Shown here in pieces: positions 1 through 9,177 of a DNA stretch of 58,027 nt (position 1 is the stretch's first letter; every line of letters starts with the position of its first letter). The stretch is from contig DHSO01000029.1 in assembly GCA_002410505.1 (NCBI GenBank), positions 1 through 58,027 of the forward strand. The letters are read 5' to 3'. The position numbers and the translations under genes are program-made. Below the pieces are notes generated by a model. The model made no database searches. It saw nothing but the letters and a program-made list of their open reading frames with translations, and was not told the DNA's origin. This stretch comes from Cloacimonetes bacterium UBA5284 (lineage in GTDB: Bacteria; Cloacimonadota; Cloacimonadia; Cloacimonadales; Cloacimonadaceae).

Positions 1-289
1 TTAATTTCGGGGGGATGCGTATTTTATTTGTGCAAGTTCTCAATCTATTGTGGCTTCGCGCATCTGCAAGTCTTGGGATTATCAGAGCGCAATATGGTTG
101 CCAAAATCGAGCTTTCCCGGTGCAGGTATACCCTTTCTTTTTCCGAATTTGATAGATTTGTCCTCAGAGCTTTTCCCAAACCCATACAGCATATCAGGTC
201 CAGTGTATTGTCCCGATCGCCGGTGAGGTTTCGCTTGACATTATTTGCATATCCATAATGCTTGAAACAAATGCTATAGGAGGATCCTC
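1..289. other. Left edge, no gene supported
   Basis: The plus frame from the window edge is open to a stop at 258, but it has no convincing start or ribosome binding site and its composition does not look like its neighbours. A TTGACA at 235-240 with weak -10-like bases (TAATGC, 256-261) may be the promoter of the small membrane protein at 290. I see no RNA gene or repeat here. Confidence 0.4.
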
Positions 290-565
290 ATGGAACAAGA
301 TAACCGTAATTTAGTTTATAGTCAGAACCAAGCTCCGGTGCTCAGTATCGGCCAATGGATTATTACTCTCTTGATCATGGTAATTCCCATTGTCAACATC
401 ATCATGTTAATTGTATGGGCTGTAGGAAGCACGGAAAATCCCAATCGCAAAAACTGGGCAATTGCACAATTGATCTTTATGGCAATTGGCGTTGTAATCT
501 GGATACTTCTCTTCAGCACATTTATGGGTATGATGAGTGGTATGATGGGCTCTATAGGATACTAG
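290..565 (+). CDS. Small two-helix membrane protein, function unknown
   Basis: This 91-residue protein has a strong ribosome binding site (AGGAGG, 278-283). A short polar N-terminus is followed by two hydrophobic segments, at about residues 22-45 and 55-82, joined by a polar loop rich in Asn, Arg and Lys. The tail is rich in Gly and Met. Small proteins of this shape, with a GQWI...PIVNI...VWA pattern, are common in bacteria but have no assigned role. It ends 28 bases before the hydrogenase-related operon and may be co-transcribed with it. No catalytic motif is visible. Confidence 0.75.
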   Translation: MEQDNRNLVYSQNQAPVLSIGQWIITLLIMVIPIVNIIMLIVWAVGSTENPNRKNWAIAQLIFMAIGVVIWILLFSTFMGMMSGMMGSIGY

Positions 566-593
566 TCAGGGCACACGCCGGAAAACAGTTTTG

Positions 594-2027
594 ATGGAAT
601 GTTTATTTCACAATGAGGTCATCCGACCCCAGAAACTGGATAGTTTTTTGGCTGATATCAGGCAAAGAATGCAATCCGGTTTTCAACCAATAGCTTTTTT
701 TGGCACATCCGAGAGTCTGATATATTGCTTTTTGGGCAAGACTCACGAGCTGTGCCTGTATTGCACTCCTTTCCCCGATCCGGCTCGTTATCCATCGCTG
801 TCAGTAGATTACCCCGCTTTTCAGATCTTTGAGCGTGAGTTATGCGAGGAGTTCGGTATCTTACCCATCCGCCATCCCTGGCTGAAGAGTGTGAGACATC
901 CCTCCGGAAACAAGCTAAGTATAGAAGACTATCCCTTCCTGCATAGTGATTCCAGATTGATCCATGAAGTTGGTGTAGGACCGGTTCATGCGGGAGTCAT
1001 TGAGCCGGGACACTTTCGATTCCTGATGCGAGGGGAAGTGGTGGAACACCTAGAAATTCAATTGGGGTGGCAGCATAGAGGCATCATTCCCATGTTTTGC
1101 AAGGGACCACTAGCCAGCAAAATGCTATATGCTGAAGCAATCTCCGGCGACACCGTGATCGGTCATGGAAGTGCTTATTGTGGGATTGTAGAAGAGCTAT
1201 CCGATATCACTGCACCTGCGTCCGACTTACGGATGATCCTTTTGGAAATGGAGCGGGTAGCGATGCATTTATCCACTCTCAGCGCTCTGGCGGGAGATGT
1301 GGCCTACATCATGGGTCAGAATCTTTTCGCCGCACTTCGAACAACCGTAATCAACGCAACTCTTAGCATATGCGGTAGCCGTTTTGGCAAACGCGCGCTT
1401 CGCCCCGGAGGCTTGAACTACGGCATAAGTACGTCCTTGATCAAAGATCTCAAGGCAAAAATGCAATATTGCAGCGTGCAGATTCATGATACAGCAGAGG
1501 CAATGTTTGCCAATTCCAGTCTCATTTCCCGCTTTGACGATACCGGCACAATCAGCGCCAACGATGCCTTGAGTTTCGGCTTTACGGGTATCACAGCCAA
1601 AGCAAGCGGGATCCCGGTGGACGCAAGAATGGATCACCCGGTGTGGCAATATCCCGGATTCCTGGTCCAAACCGAAAGTTCCGGAGATGTATATGCCAGA
1701 GCCCACCTCAGATACATGGAAAGTATGCAATCTTTGCAGATTATTTTGAACCTGCTGGATAAAACAGATCCTGAAGCTCCGTGCTACATAGGCCTCAAAG
1801 AACTGATGCCAAATCAGATAGCTGTGTCAATCGTGGAGGGAGCTCGGGGAAGAATTGTACACATAGCCAAAAGTATGGATACCCAAAAAGCGCTGTGGTA
1901 CAGAGTTGTCGATCCATCCATTGTAAACTGGCAAGCTCTGTCGATAGCGGTATCTCAAGAGCAAATATCGGATTTCCCGCTGTGCAACAAGAGCTTTGAT
2001 CTATCCTATTGTGGGAGCGACCTCTAA
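594..2027 (+). CDS. Energy-converting hydrogenase-related large subunit without Ni ligands
   Basis: A 477-residue protein. Its first ~130 residues resemble the NuoC/30-kDa domain, and the rest is the NuoD/HycE/HyfG-type large subunit. Family landmarks include HRG at 161-163, a G-D...H segment at 185-191 and EGARG at 415-419. In true group 4 [NiFe] hydrogenases the site is held by CxxC near the middle and CxxC near the C-terminus. Here the corresponding positions are Ser184/Thr187 and Ser442/Asn445 (D440-P441 is kept). It therefore probably lacks the Ni-Fe centre and belongs with the Ehr (hydrogenase-related) group, whose reaction is unknown. The start is ATG 594, or TTG 591. Its stop overlaps the next start (TAATG). 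Confidence 0.85.
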   Translation: MECLFHNEVIRPQKLDSFLADIRQRMQSGFQPIAFFGTSESLIYCFLGKTHELCLYCTPFPDPARYPSLSVDYPAFQIFERELCEEFGILPIRHPWLKSVRHPSGNKLSIEDYPFLHSDSRLIHEVGVGPVHAGVIEPGHFRFLMRGEVVEHLEIQLGWQHRGIIPMFCKGPLASKMLYAEAISGDTVIGHGSAYCGIVEELSDITAPASDLRMILLEMERVAMHLSTLSALAGDVAYIMGQNLFAALRTTVINATLSICGSRFGKRALRPGGLNYGISTSLIKDLKAKMQYCSVQIHDTAEAMFANSSLISRFDDTGTISANDALSFGFTGITAKASGIPVDARMDHPVWQYPGFLVQTESSGDVYARAHLRYMESMQSLQIILNLLDKTDPEAPCYIGLKELMPNQIAVSIVEGARGRIVHIAKSMDTQKALWYRVVDPSIVNWQALSIAVSQEQISDFPLCNKSFDLSYCGSDL

Positions 2028-2752
2028 TGCTACACTTTATTAAAGCCAGAATCAGACATGGATACCAGGCAATTCCCAATCCCCTGACCGTAGGCATGGA
2101 TCCAGCCTTTCCCGGTGTTCCGGATCTTACAGCATCCGCTGATCTGCAAATGCTTGGCGGCCTGTGCCCCACAAATGCTTTCAGCTCCGACGGCATCGAC
2201 TTGGGGCGCTGTGTCTTTTGTGGCCTTTGCGCTCGTGAACATCCGGAAATGATCAAGTTTACGCCAAACAACAAGCTAGCCGTGGATAGCAGAGACAAGC
2301 TGATCATGGCTCCCGGTCAGAAGGCTCTGCCAAAGATCGAATTTCGTTTACCCTTCAGTTTACGGCGCTCTTTTGCCCTGCGCAATGTATCTGCCGGTGG
2401 CTGCAATGCTTGTGAGATGGAGCTTGCTGCATCAAACAATGTAAATTTCGACATCAGCCGCTATGGAATCGATATTGTGGCATCGCCGCGTCATGCCGAT
2501 GCGCTCATCCTCACCGGACCTATCAACAGAAACATGGCAGAAGCGCTTTCTGAAACCTGGCAGGCCATCCCGGAGCCAAAATACCTGATTTTATGCGGAA
2601 CATGCGCTATCAGCGGAGGAATATTTGCGGGGGCTGAAGCCATCAATCGAGCTTTTTTGAAGCATTGGGCAGCCTGCTTGTTCATCCCCGGTTGCCCGGC
2701 ACATCCGCTTAGTATTGTTCATGCAATAGCCAGTATCATGGGACGAAGATGA
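2027..2752 (+). CDS. Hydrogenase-related small subunit with fused one-cluster ferredoxin domain
   Basis: A 241-residue electron-transfer subunit. Residues about 40-80 are a ferredoxin-like domain with Cys47 (in CP) and the triad Cys62, Cys65, Cys68. The residue that would be the final Cys is His72 and the first triad is missing, so one [4Fe-4S] cluster is expected instead of two. Residues 110-241 are the NuoB/HyfI-type small subunit. They keep Cys126 and Cys129 (CNACE), Cys193 (GTC) and Cys223 (PGCP), the ligands of the proximal [4Fe-4S] cluster next to the active site. ATG 2027 is chosen because it overlaps the stop of the large subunit. The stop overlaps the next ATG at 2749. Confidence 0.85.
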   Translation: MLHFIKARIRHGYQAIPNPLTVGMDPAFPGVPDLTASADLQMLGGLCPTNAFSSDGIDLGRCVFCGLCAREHPEMIKFTPNNKLAVDSRDKLIMAPGQKALPKIEFRLPFSLRRSFALRNVSAGGCNACEMELAASNNVNFDISRYGIDIVASPRHADALILTGPINRNMAEALSETWQAIPEPKYLILCGTCAISGGIFAGAEAINRAFLKHWAACLFIPGCPAHPLSIVHAIASIMGRR

Positions 2753-4659
2753 GTATAGGAATAATTGTTTTATTTATCGCTTTGATCCCCGCATTGTGGA
2801 AACGATCCGGCTATTTCGTAATCTTGTGGTTGCTGGGTTCAGCATTTCTAGCCTATGAGTACATGGAAGTTATGTTTTCCCGCGCTATCCAGGATTACAT
2901 ACTCACTATGCCTATGCCCATCGGTGATGTTTCCATCGCCCTGAACAAGCTGTCAGCCTTTTTTGGAGTGATGTTTTCCCTGGGCTTACCCTTGGGGATG
3001 TTGTACGGACACTATTATCTGAAAGAGCACCAAAGCCCTGCCCTGCGATCGCACTTATTTTGGCTTGGCATAATGGGCCTTTCCATGCATGGTGTCTTGT
3101 GGATCAGGCACAGTGTAGTTTTTCTGATGGTGTGGGAATTGATGAGTCTTTCGTCCTTTTTCTGCATTCTCTTTTCAAAACGGGAGAATATGGAGGCCGG
3201 ATTGAATTACCTCATCACGATGCAGATCGGCGCGGCTTTCCTGCTGGCAGGGTTTGGGCTGGTCTATCTGCAATCCGGAACCTTTGATTTCAGTGGTTTC
3301 GAGCAGATGAAGCCTTTGCCCATGTACCTGATACTGATCGGATTTGCCTTTAAAGCAGGTATCTTTCCCGTGGCATCCTGGCTGCCTCAAGCTCATCCCG
3401 TAGCGCCATCGCATGTATCCGGGATCATGAGTTCGATGCTTATTAAAACAGGTTTTTATGGCATCTTGCTAGTCCTCAGCCTCAATCGCTTGAGTTTATC
3501 AGAAATAGCGGCACTTAGTTTCGTCTTCACCATATCCGCTTTCTGGGCAGTCAGTCATCTGCTGAATGAACGTAATTTGAAGCGTGCTTTAGCATATTCC
3601 AGCGTTGAAAACATCGCCATCACGGGTATGGGGATCTGTGCCGGGTTACTGGGAATGCACGCTCATCTGCCCGCTATGGCTGTGTTTGGCTTCACCGGTG
3701 CCTTTTTACACATCTTTTTTCACTCAATCTTCAAAGCCCAGCTTTTCTACGGCTCCGGAAACATACTACAGGCAACCGGCACTTTGGACATCGATGAAAT
3801 GGGAGCCCTGGCAAAACGGATGCCATATACTGCAGCCATGTTTCTCATCGGGATATTTGCCATCTCCGCCCTGCCGTTCAGTAATGGTTTCTTCAGCGAA
3901 TTCACCATCTACAGAAGCGCTATCGAAGCCTTTGATGCAGCCTCTGTAGCCCATATCCTGCCAAGCTTGATGTTGCTGGGAGCTTTAGCGTTTATCGGGG
4001 CTCTGGCTATGATAGCATTTATCCGCATCTATGCACTTGTGTTTCAGGGAGCACCACGTAGCACAAAAGCCGAACAGGCCTCAGAGCTGAAGCCAGGCAA
4101 CAGACTCTCGGTGTTATTCCTTAGCCTGGCAATTCTGATTACGGGCATAGTTCCCGGCATAGCTCTACGCTTTGTGAAGCCATTGCTGCGTTGGTTCGAT
4201 CTGGATATGCAGATCTTTGCGGGATTGCAGCAACAAGCGCTACAGATCAGCTCAATTTATCTGATTGTGATAGCGCTGTTTGCACTATTTTATGTTATCA
4301 GAAAGCTATGTGTAAGAGAAAAAACCGGAGCTACCTGGGCCTGCGCTTATCCTCGGGTCAGTCCAAAAATGCAATCCAGTTCCATCACCTACATTCAGCC
4401 TCTGGCATATTTTCTGAAGCCCTTTATGTACAAGAAAAGCACTCATGTGATGGCAGAACACCCATTTCCGCAAAAAGTTGAGTATCTCGAAGACCATCCC
4501 GATGCTATCTGGACATTAGTGGTGAGACCTGTGAGCCGCATCATCAGCAAATTCCTGCTCTTCTTTGCCCGGATCCACAACGGCAAAACCAATAGCTACA
4601 TTGCTTGGGCTTTGGGCTTTTTGGTTATTCTATTGGTCTGGGTTGTGGGGTTCAGATGA
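2749..4659 (+). CDS. HyfB/NuoL-like proton-antiporter membrane subunit
   Basis: A 636-residue polytopic protein of the Mrp-antiporter-like family (NuoL, NuoM, HyfB). The conserved core lies at about residues 115-420, with the family's PVASWLPQAHPVAPSHVSG stretch and the downstream helix containing LKRALAYSSVENI. The C-terminal third has extra helices and a soluble stretch before a last membrane segment. It is expected to move H+ or Na+ across the inner membrane, driven by electron transfer in the two subunits encoded just upstream. ATGA overlaps on both sides mark translational coupling. Confidence 0.88.
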   Translation: MSIGIIVLFIALIPALWKRSGYFVILWLLGSAFLAYEYMEVMFSRAIQDYILTMPMPIGDVSIALNKLSAFFGVMFSLGLPLGMLYGHYYLKEHQSPALRSHLFWLGIMGLSMHGVLWIRHSVVFLMVWELMSLSSFFCILFSKRENMEAGLNYLITMQIGAAFLLAGFGLVYLQSGTFDFSGFEQMKPLPMYLILIGFAFKAGIFPVASWLPQAHPVAPSHVSGIMSSMLIKTGFYGILLVLSLNRLSLSEIAALSFVFTISAFWAVSHLLNERNLKRALAYSSVENIAITGMGICAGLLGMHAHLPAMAVFGFTGAFLHIFFHSIFKAQLFYGSGNILQATGTLDIDEMGALAKRMPYTAAMFLIGIFAISALPFSNGFFSEFTIYRSAIEAFDAASVAHILPSLMLLGALAFIGALAMIAFIRIYALVFQGAPRSTKAEQASELKPGNRLSVLFLSLAILITGIVPGIALRFVKPLLRWFDLDMQIFAGLQQQALQISSIYLIVIALFALFYVIRKLCVREKTGATWACAYPRVSPKMQSSSITYIQPLAYFLKPFMYKKSTHVMAEHPFPQKVEYLEDHPDAIWTLVVRPVSRIISKFLLFFARIHNGKTNSYIAWALGFLVILLVWVVGFR

Positions 4660-5558
4660 TCAACGCAATCTTTATAATCGTCTTTCCCTTGCTGTTTGTA
4701 GGGCTTATCCCCAAAGTAAAAGCCATTATGGTGGGGCGCAAAGGTAAGCCTGTGTTGCAAAACCTGCGTGATTTCTTCAAGCTTTTGCGTAAAAGTGAGA
4801 TATATAGCGATCAAGCCACTCCGATCAGCAGATATGCACCTCTTCTGGCACTATCTGCTACGTTTGTAGCTGCACTTTTCATCCCCTTCGTCTCTGATAA
4901 GACTCTGTTCAGTTTTCATGGAGACTACATCCTGATCATCTATCTGCTAAGCCTTGCCAAGGGAGTAATGGCCCTGGCAGCAATGGATAGCGGCAGTAGT
5001 TTTCAGGGGATGGGAACCAGTCGTGAGCTCAGTTTCACCGCATTTTTGGAGCCCGCTTTCTTTTTGATCGTAGCCGCGATCATCTTCAGCAGTGGAGCGG
5101 GCAGTTGTTCTGAAATCTTCGCTCGCCAATGCTTTGGTTATTTTGATGTCTGGAATTCATTTGCCGGTCTTGCTTTGGCCATCGCGCTCTTTATAATGCT
5201 GTTGGTAGAAAGCTCGCGCGTACCTTTTGATGATCCTGCCACGCATTTGGAACTCACTATGATCCATGAGGTTATGATCCTGGATTTCAGCGGATTCAAT
5301 TTAGGCATAATCCACTATACTGCGGCGCTGAAAATGTTCATATACGCATCACTGGTCTCCCATCTGATCCTTCCTTCGACGGTAGCTTTCTGGTGGTATC
5401 TGGTACTGATGATTGCTATATACATATCTATTGCTGTGCTGGAATCTCTGATGGCGCGCTTTAGAATGAATCGCAACCTGGAGCTGGTCTTGCTGCCCTT
5501 ATGTATTGCTCTGCTTACCCTTGCGGTGCTGATGGCAAAATTTCTGGGAGCTTGGTAA
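4656..5558 (+). CDS. HyfC/NuoH-like membrane anchor subunit
   Basis: A 300-residue membrane protein of the NuoH/HyfC/EchB family, the subunit that connects the peripheral electron-transfer arm to the antiporter subunits. Family features are the early GRKGKPVLQNLRDFFKL loop, the acidic loop with ESSRVPFDDPATHLELTM, and about eight hydrophobic segments. ATG 4656 is preferred over an upstream in-frame TTG because it overlaps the preceding stop (ATGA). The stop overlaps the next start in TAATG. Confidence 0.88.
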   Translation: MINAIFIIVFPLLFVGLIPKVKAIMVGRKGKPVLQNLRDFFKLLRKSEIYSDQATPISRYAPLLALSATFVAALFIPFVSDKTLFSFHGDYILIIYLLSLAKGVMALAAMDSGSSFQGMGTSRELSFTAFLEPAFFLIVAAIIFSSGAGSCSEIFARQCFGYFDVWNSFAGLALAIALFIMLLVESSRVPFDDPATHLELTMIHEVMILDFSGFNLGIIHYTAALKMFIYASLVSHLILPSTVAFWWYLVLMIAIYISIAVLESLMARFRMNRNLELVLLPLCIALLTLAVLMAKFLGAW

Positions 5559-6190
5559 TGATGGAATTTCTTGTTGTTGTCTTTGGTCTCAGCCTGCTTT
5601 GGGCTTCGGTTACAAACATGTTGGGCACCATCATCAAGATCCTTGTGTTTCAAGGGGTGATACTTTTTGCTATCACTCTGCTCAAAACCACACAGCTCAA
5701 TTGGATCAGTTTCAGTTTCATCGCCCTTGAGACTCTGATCTTCAAAGCAATTTTGATTCCGTGGTTTATAGATGACACGATCAAGCACAACCGGATCCGG
5801 CGGGAGGTAGAGGCTTCTGTATCAAACTTCTTTTCCCTTGCTCTGATGAGCCTTATCTTCGTGCTCAGCTTTGCCCTGTCTGCTTCTGCACCGGTCTGGA
5901 CTGCCGAAGTATCTCCACTGGAATTTGGCATTGCCTTTGCAACAATCCTCAAAGGCATATTCATCATCATAGCCAATAAAAAGCTTATCACCCACCTGAT
6001 GGGCTATTTGATCATGGAAAATGGCATCTTCTTGCTCTCGCTCTCAGCGGGTAGTCATTTGCCCTATATCGTTAGCCTGGGAGTGTCTCTGGACTTGATG
6101 CTTTCGGTACTTATCGCCGTATTGTTTATCAAACGCATCCGCTCCACTTTTGATGATGCGGAAAGTCCCCATAGCCTGAAGGAGGAGTGA
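5558..6190 (+). CDS. HyfE/NuoK-like membrane subunit
   Basis: A 210-residue hydrophobic protein in the position and size class of HyfE, which contains a NuoK-like core. The segment around LITHLMGYLIMENGIFLLSL is typical of this family. About six membrane helices can be seen. It is likely part of the ion-translocating membrane arm. The start at 5558 overlaps the previous stop, and the final AAGGAGG (6179-6185) serves the next gene. Confidence 0.8.
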   Translation: MMEFLVVVFGLSLLWASVTNMLGTIIKILVFQGVILFAITLLKTTQLNWISFSFIALETLIFKAILIPWFIDDTIKHNRIRREVEASVSNFFSLALMSLIFVLSFALSASAPVWTAEVSPLEFGIAFATILKGIFIIIANKKLITHLMGYLIMENGIFLLSLSAGSHLPYIVSLGVSLDLMLSVLIAVLFIKRIRSTFDDAESPHSLKEE

Positions 6191-7536
6191 TGAGCGCGAT
6201 ACTGCTGTTTGCTTATCCCGTATTGGCAATATTGTTCTGTCTGTTTATCACTTCCCGGCGCAGGATGGATCTGTTGATTGTCTTGCATGCCCTATTACAC
6301 AGCGGTTTGGGCATTCATGCCTTTGTGAATCGCGGCAGTTTGCTATCCATGGACGATTTGGGGCTTTTTATTTACTTGATCCTATCCGTGCTGTATTCCG
6401 CCATCGCGTTCTACAGATTGGGCAGTCAGGACAGCTCTGCCATCAAGGACTACAGGATCCACACGATGTTTCTGATGATCTTCGTGATGGCGATGGATGG
6501 GGCTACGATTGCCAAAGACTTGGGATTGATCTGGATCTTTGTAGAAGCAACCACGATAAGTTCTGCAATGCTGATAAGTTATTCAAACAGAAAGAGTTCT
6601 TTGGAAGCGGCATGGAAGTACCTTTTTATCTGTAGCGTAGGCATAGCGTTGGCCTTTGCCGGAATCCTGCTACTGGTGATCGCGCAAGCGGGAGAAGCCA
6701 CTCTCTTGATCTCCCGTATCGATGTAAGCAAGCTATCACCATTTTGGCTGAAGATCTCCTTTGTTTTTATCCTGATCGGTTTTGGTACCAAGATCGGCTT
6801 GGCCCCCTTGCATTTCTGGTTACCGGATGCTCATTCTGAAGCTCCCGCTCCCATTTCGGCACTGCTGTCAGGAGCGCTGTTAAACATCGCTCTCATTCCC
6901 ATTTTGCGAGTGGACAAACTGATGCAACAGAGTGGAATGGCCGCTCTGGCCAAAGAATTGTATCTGCTGATGGGCTTCATCTCTGTCTTTATCGCCGCTG
7001 TGTTTGTATTGAAGACAAAGGACTACAAGCGTCTTTTAGCATATTCATCGGTGGAAAATATGGGCTTGATCATGATCGCATTTGGAGCCGGAGGCATGGC
7101 ACATTATGCCGCGTATCTGCATATCTTGGGTCATTCCCTCATCAAAGCTGCCTTCTTTTTGACCGCCGGGAACGCGCTACTGATATATCAGGACAAAAAC
7201 CATGAGAATATCCGCGGAATGCTATCCACAAACAAAACGAGCGCCTGGCTCTGGTTGCTTAGCAGTGTGATGATAATCGGCCTGCCCCCCTCGCCCTTGT
7301 TCACCAGTAAATTTCTGATTGCCACGGCTCTACTCAGTAATGGCTCTTATCTTCTCTTCGGCTTGCTGATGTTGCTGCTGGCGATTATCTCGTGGGGGAT
7401 CATCCGGATAGGTCTGTCCATGTGTTTGGGTGAAAGTGAGCGCAAAAAAAGCCTTAGTATGTGGGTGTATCTGGCCCCGGCCGGCTTGCTTCTGATAGCC
7501 GCAATGATCGGAATCTTCCTGCCCATTCTGGACTAA
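6190..7536 (+). CDS. HyfF/NuoN-like proton-antiporter membrane subunit
   Basis: A 448-residue second antiporter-like subunit (HyfF, NuoN/NuoM family), with a core containing KIGLAPLHFWLPDAHSEAP and YKRLLAYSSVENMG, both hallmark stretches. About 13-14 membrane segments are expected. ATG 6190 overlaps the preceding TGA and sits 4 bases after AAGGAGG. It is the last gene of the operon; no strong terminator follows, only a distant AAAAAAGCATG/CATGCTTTTT pair (7536-7546 and 7620-7629). Confidence 0.87.
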   Translation: MSAILLFAYPVLAILFCLFITSRRRMDLLIVLHALLHSGLGIHAFVNRGSLLSMDDLGLFIYLILSVLYSAIAFYRLGSQDSSAIKDYRIHTMFLMIFVMAMDGATIAKDLGLIWIFVEATTISSAMLISYSNRKSSLEAAWKYLFICSVGIALAFAGILLLVIAQAGEATLLISRIDVSKLSPFWLKISFVFILIGFGTKIGLAPLHFWLPDAHSEAPAPISALLSGALLNIALIPILRVDKLMQQSGMAALAKELYLLMGFISVFIAAVFVLKTKDYKRLLAYSSVENMGLIMIAFGAGGMAHYAAYLHILGHSLIKAAFFLTAGNALLIYQDKNHENIRGMLSTNKTSAWLWLLSSVMIIGLPPSPLFTSKFLIATALLSNGSYLLFGLLMLLLAIISWGIIRIGLSMCLGESERKKSLSMWVYLAPAGLLLIAAMIGIFLPILD

Positions 7537-7606
7537 AAAAGCATGTCTTGAAAATCATGAGAATAGGTTAAATTGGAGTTTTCAAGGATAAGGCAAGATA
7601 ATAACA

Positions 7607-8092
7607 ATGTGTTCTGCAGCCATGCTTTTTCTAGCGCTTTCTTTATTTGGAACCTGGATACCTTTTAGAAATGGAAATGAACCAAAACGAGTATTAATAA
7701 CAAGTATCCAGATTTGAGGCCAAAATCATATGAAGTATTCAAGATGAACCGTGAAGACCTTTTAAATCAATTGATGGGATATGAGGACACTGCTATTTAT
7801 GATTCAAATGTAGCAGATATAGAGATTAATGCTTACCCAAACCCTATTCAATCTGAATGTAACCTTCAGTGTTAAAGCAGAATCAAATATATCTGCAGAG
7901 CTTACAATATTCAATATCAAAGGTCAGAAGTTTAAAACTGTCTCAGAAAGAATTATGAAGAAAGGTACCTATACGGATTCCAGGGATGGTAATGACCAAC
8001 TGGGAGAGCCGTGCCGCAGCGGTATATACTTTGAAAAAATGATTGGGAACGGCAAGCAGTTAAGTCTATCTAAAATGAAATTGTTAAGATGA
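7607..8092 (+). pseudogene. Decayed small secreted protein with FlgD/Por-type C-terminal sorting domain
   Basis: Three reading-frame pieces in two frames line up as one former gene. From 7607 a signal-peptide-like start (MCSAAMLFLALSLFG) runs to a stop at 7715. From about 7681 another frame continues to AYPNPIQSE and stops at 7861. From about 7840 the first frame resumes with TFSVKAESN, IFNIKGQKFKTV, a GDNDQLGEP-like turn and SGIYFEKM, ending in KMKLLR. YPNP followed by NIKGQ and SGIY is the signature of the FlgD/T9SS-type C-terminal domain used for secretion or surface anchoring. At least two frameshifts are needed, so it is very likely inactive. The original N-terminal function is not visible. 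Confidence 0.65.
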
Positions 8093-8581
8093 ACTAGTGT
8101 TATGTATTTCGCATCTCCACCACTTATCTATGGACTCTATCTAAAGCCCGTTCAAATTCGCAGCTCTGGGTTATGATAGATAGTTGGTATCTCCCTAAGC
8201 GTAATCCCACGTGATTCCGGGGTAATTTCCCAGGTAAATCATCTCTGAAACCTCAGATTTCATCCCCAAAACTCCATCGGATTCTGCCTGTGAATAATTG
8301 AGCCATTAGTTCCGATCTGAGATCATTAGTCTATACAGTCATATGCAAAACAACCGCTACACAAATGGATAACATAGCATATAGGATTAGGGAGCTTGCT
8401 GGGAATTCTCAATAACACCACATCAAGGCAAGCGGAGATTGGTGGTGGAAGCTCCCGCTGTACACAAAGACCGGAAGTTTTTTCGCTTTTTCGACCCTGT
8501 CACCATAGTCAAACAGAAGTCTGGCAATCAAGATAACGGTATCAGCATGTGTGGGAAAGTATAGTACTTATCTATTACAGT
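8093..8581. other. Intergenic stretch, no gene supported
   Basis: There is no start with a ribosome binding site and no homologous motif. A plus frame is open without a start at about 8389-8559, ending at a TAG, and could be a coding remnant, but nothing in it is recognisable. The stretch adjoins the decayed sorting-domain gene and may be degenerated sequence of the same origin. Confidence 0.4.
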
Positions 8582-8607
8582 AAAGCCGATCTTTGAGGAT
8601 CGGCTTT
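8582..8607 (-). terminator. Intrinsic terminator of the DUF1292 gene
   Basis: A perfect 10-bp stem (AAAGCCGATC with GATCGGCTTT) encloses a 6-base loop, 24 bases past the stop of the minus-strand gene. The A/T ends of the stem act as the U-tract on either strand. Confidence 0.8.
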
Positions 8608-8631
8608 TCTATGCTTAATATTTATCGAGGA

Positions 8632-8982
8632 TTACTCCTGAATCTCGGTATCCTCAAGTTCATCCATCGAGGCAAAGCGTTCGTTAAACAGATCGGCAAT
8701 TCGATTGTACTCGGTGTCATCTTCTATGATACTTAGTTCCAGATTTTCTTCCTGTTCTTCAAAGCGCAGGATATCGTATTCCATGGCTCCCACTTCAGAG
8801 AGAGCAATGTAGTTTTGACCATCATTTTGAATGATGTCCAAAACCATGAAATCCTTTTTACTGCCGTCTTCCATATCCAGGGTTATGATGTTGGCGTCGC
8901 TACCGCATTCACAATCTTCCCCATCGCAATCACATTCGTGTACGTGTTCCTCTGTATTAAGCTTGCTATCTTTAGTTGTCAT
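8632..8982 (-). CDS. DUF1292 family protein
   Basis: A 116-residue acidic protein. The N-terminus holds a His/Cys/Asp/Glu-rich segment (HVHECDCDGEDCECG) that could bind metal. It is followed by the DUF1292 core at about residues 35-85, with the pattern ITLDMEDG...F.VLDII...Y.AL and then an acidic tail. DUF1292 proteins (YrzB-like) are small, widespread and of unknown role. The start at 8982 is chosen because AGGAG lies just upstream; an upstream in-frame start would add 17 unlike residues. The gene is divergent from the beta-barrel gene at 9178. Confidence 0.8.
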   Translation of the reverse strand: MTTKDSKLNTEEHVHECDCDGEDCECGSDANIITLDMEDGSKKDFMVLDIIQNDGQNYIALSEVGAMEYDILRFEEQEENLELSIIEDDTEYNRIADLFNERFASMDELEDTEIQE

Positions 8983-9177
8983 GATCACTCCTATGTGTTT
9001 TCGCCATCTTTTTTGAGGGCAACAATTTGGCAAGCTAAAAAAATGACTGCGGAAGCGAAATAATTCTTGACAAGCCCGGCCCTGTAATGAAGATGCGAAC
9101 TAAATGATTCTATATGCAGAATCCCCGTTCATATTATGAAAAATAGAGCCATCATAGATATTGTGCAAGGAGTAGAA

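Noticed and set aside
28..258. A 76-codon plus-strand frame at the left edge
   Set aside because: There is no ribosome binding site, its composition is unlike its neighbours, and no motif can be recognised.
8389..8559. An open plus frame without a start before the DUF1292 terminator
   Set aside because: It has no start codon, no motif and an in-frame stop just before; chance or decay cannot be told apart.
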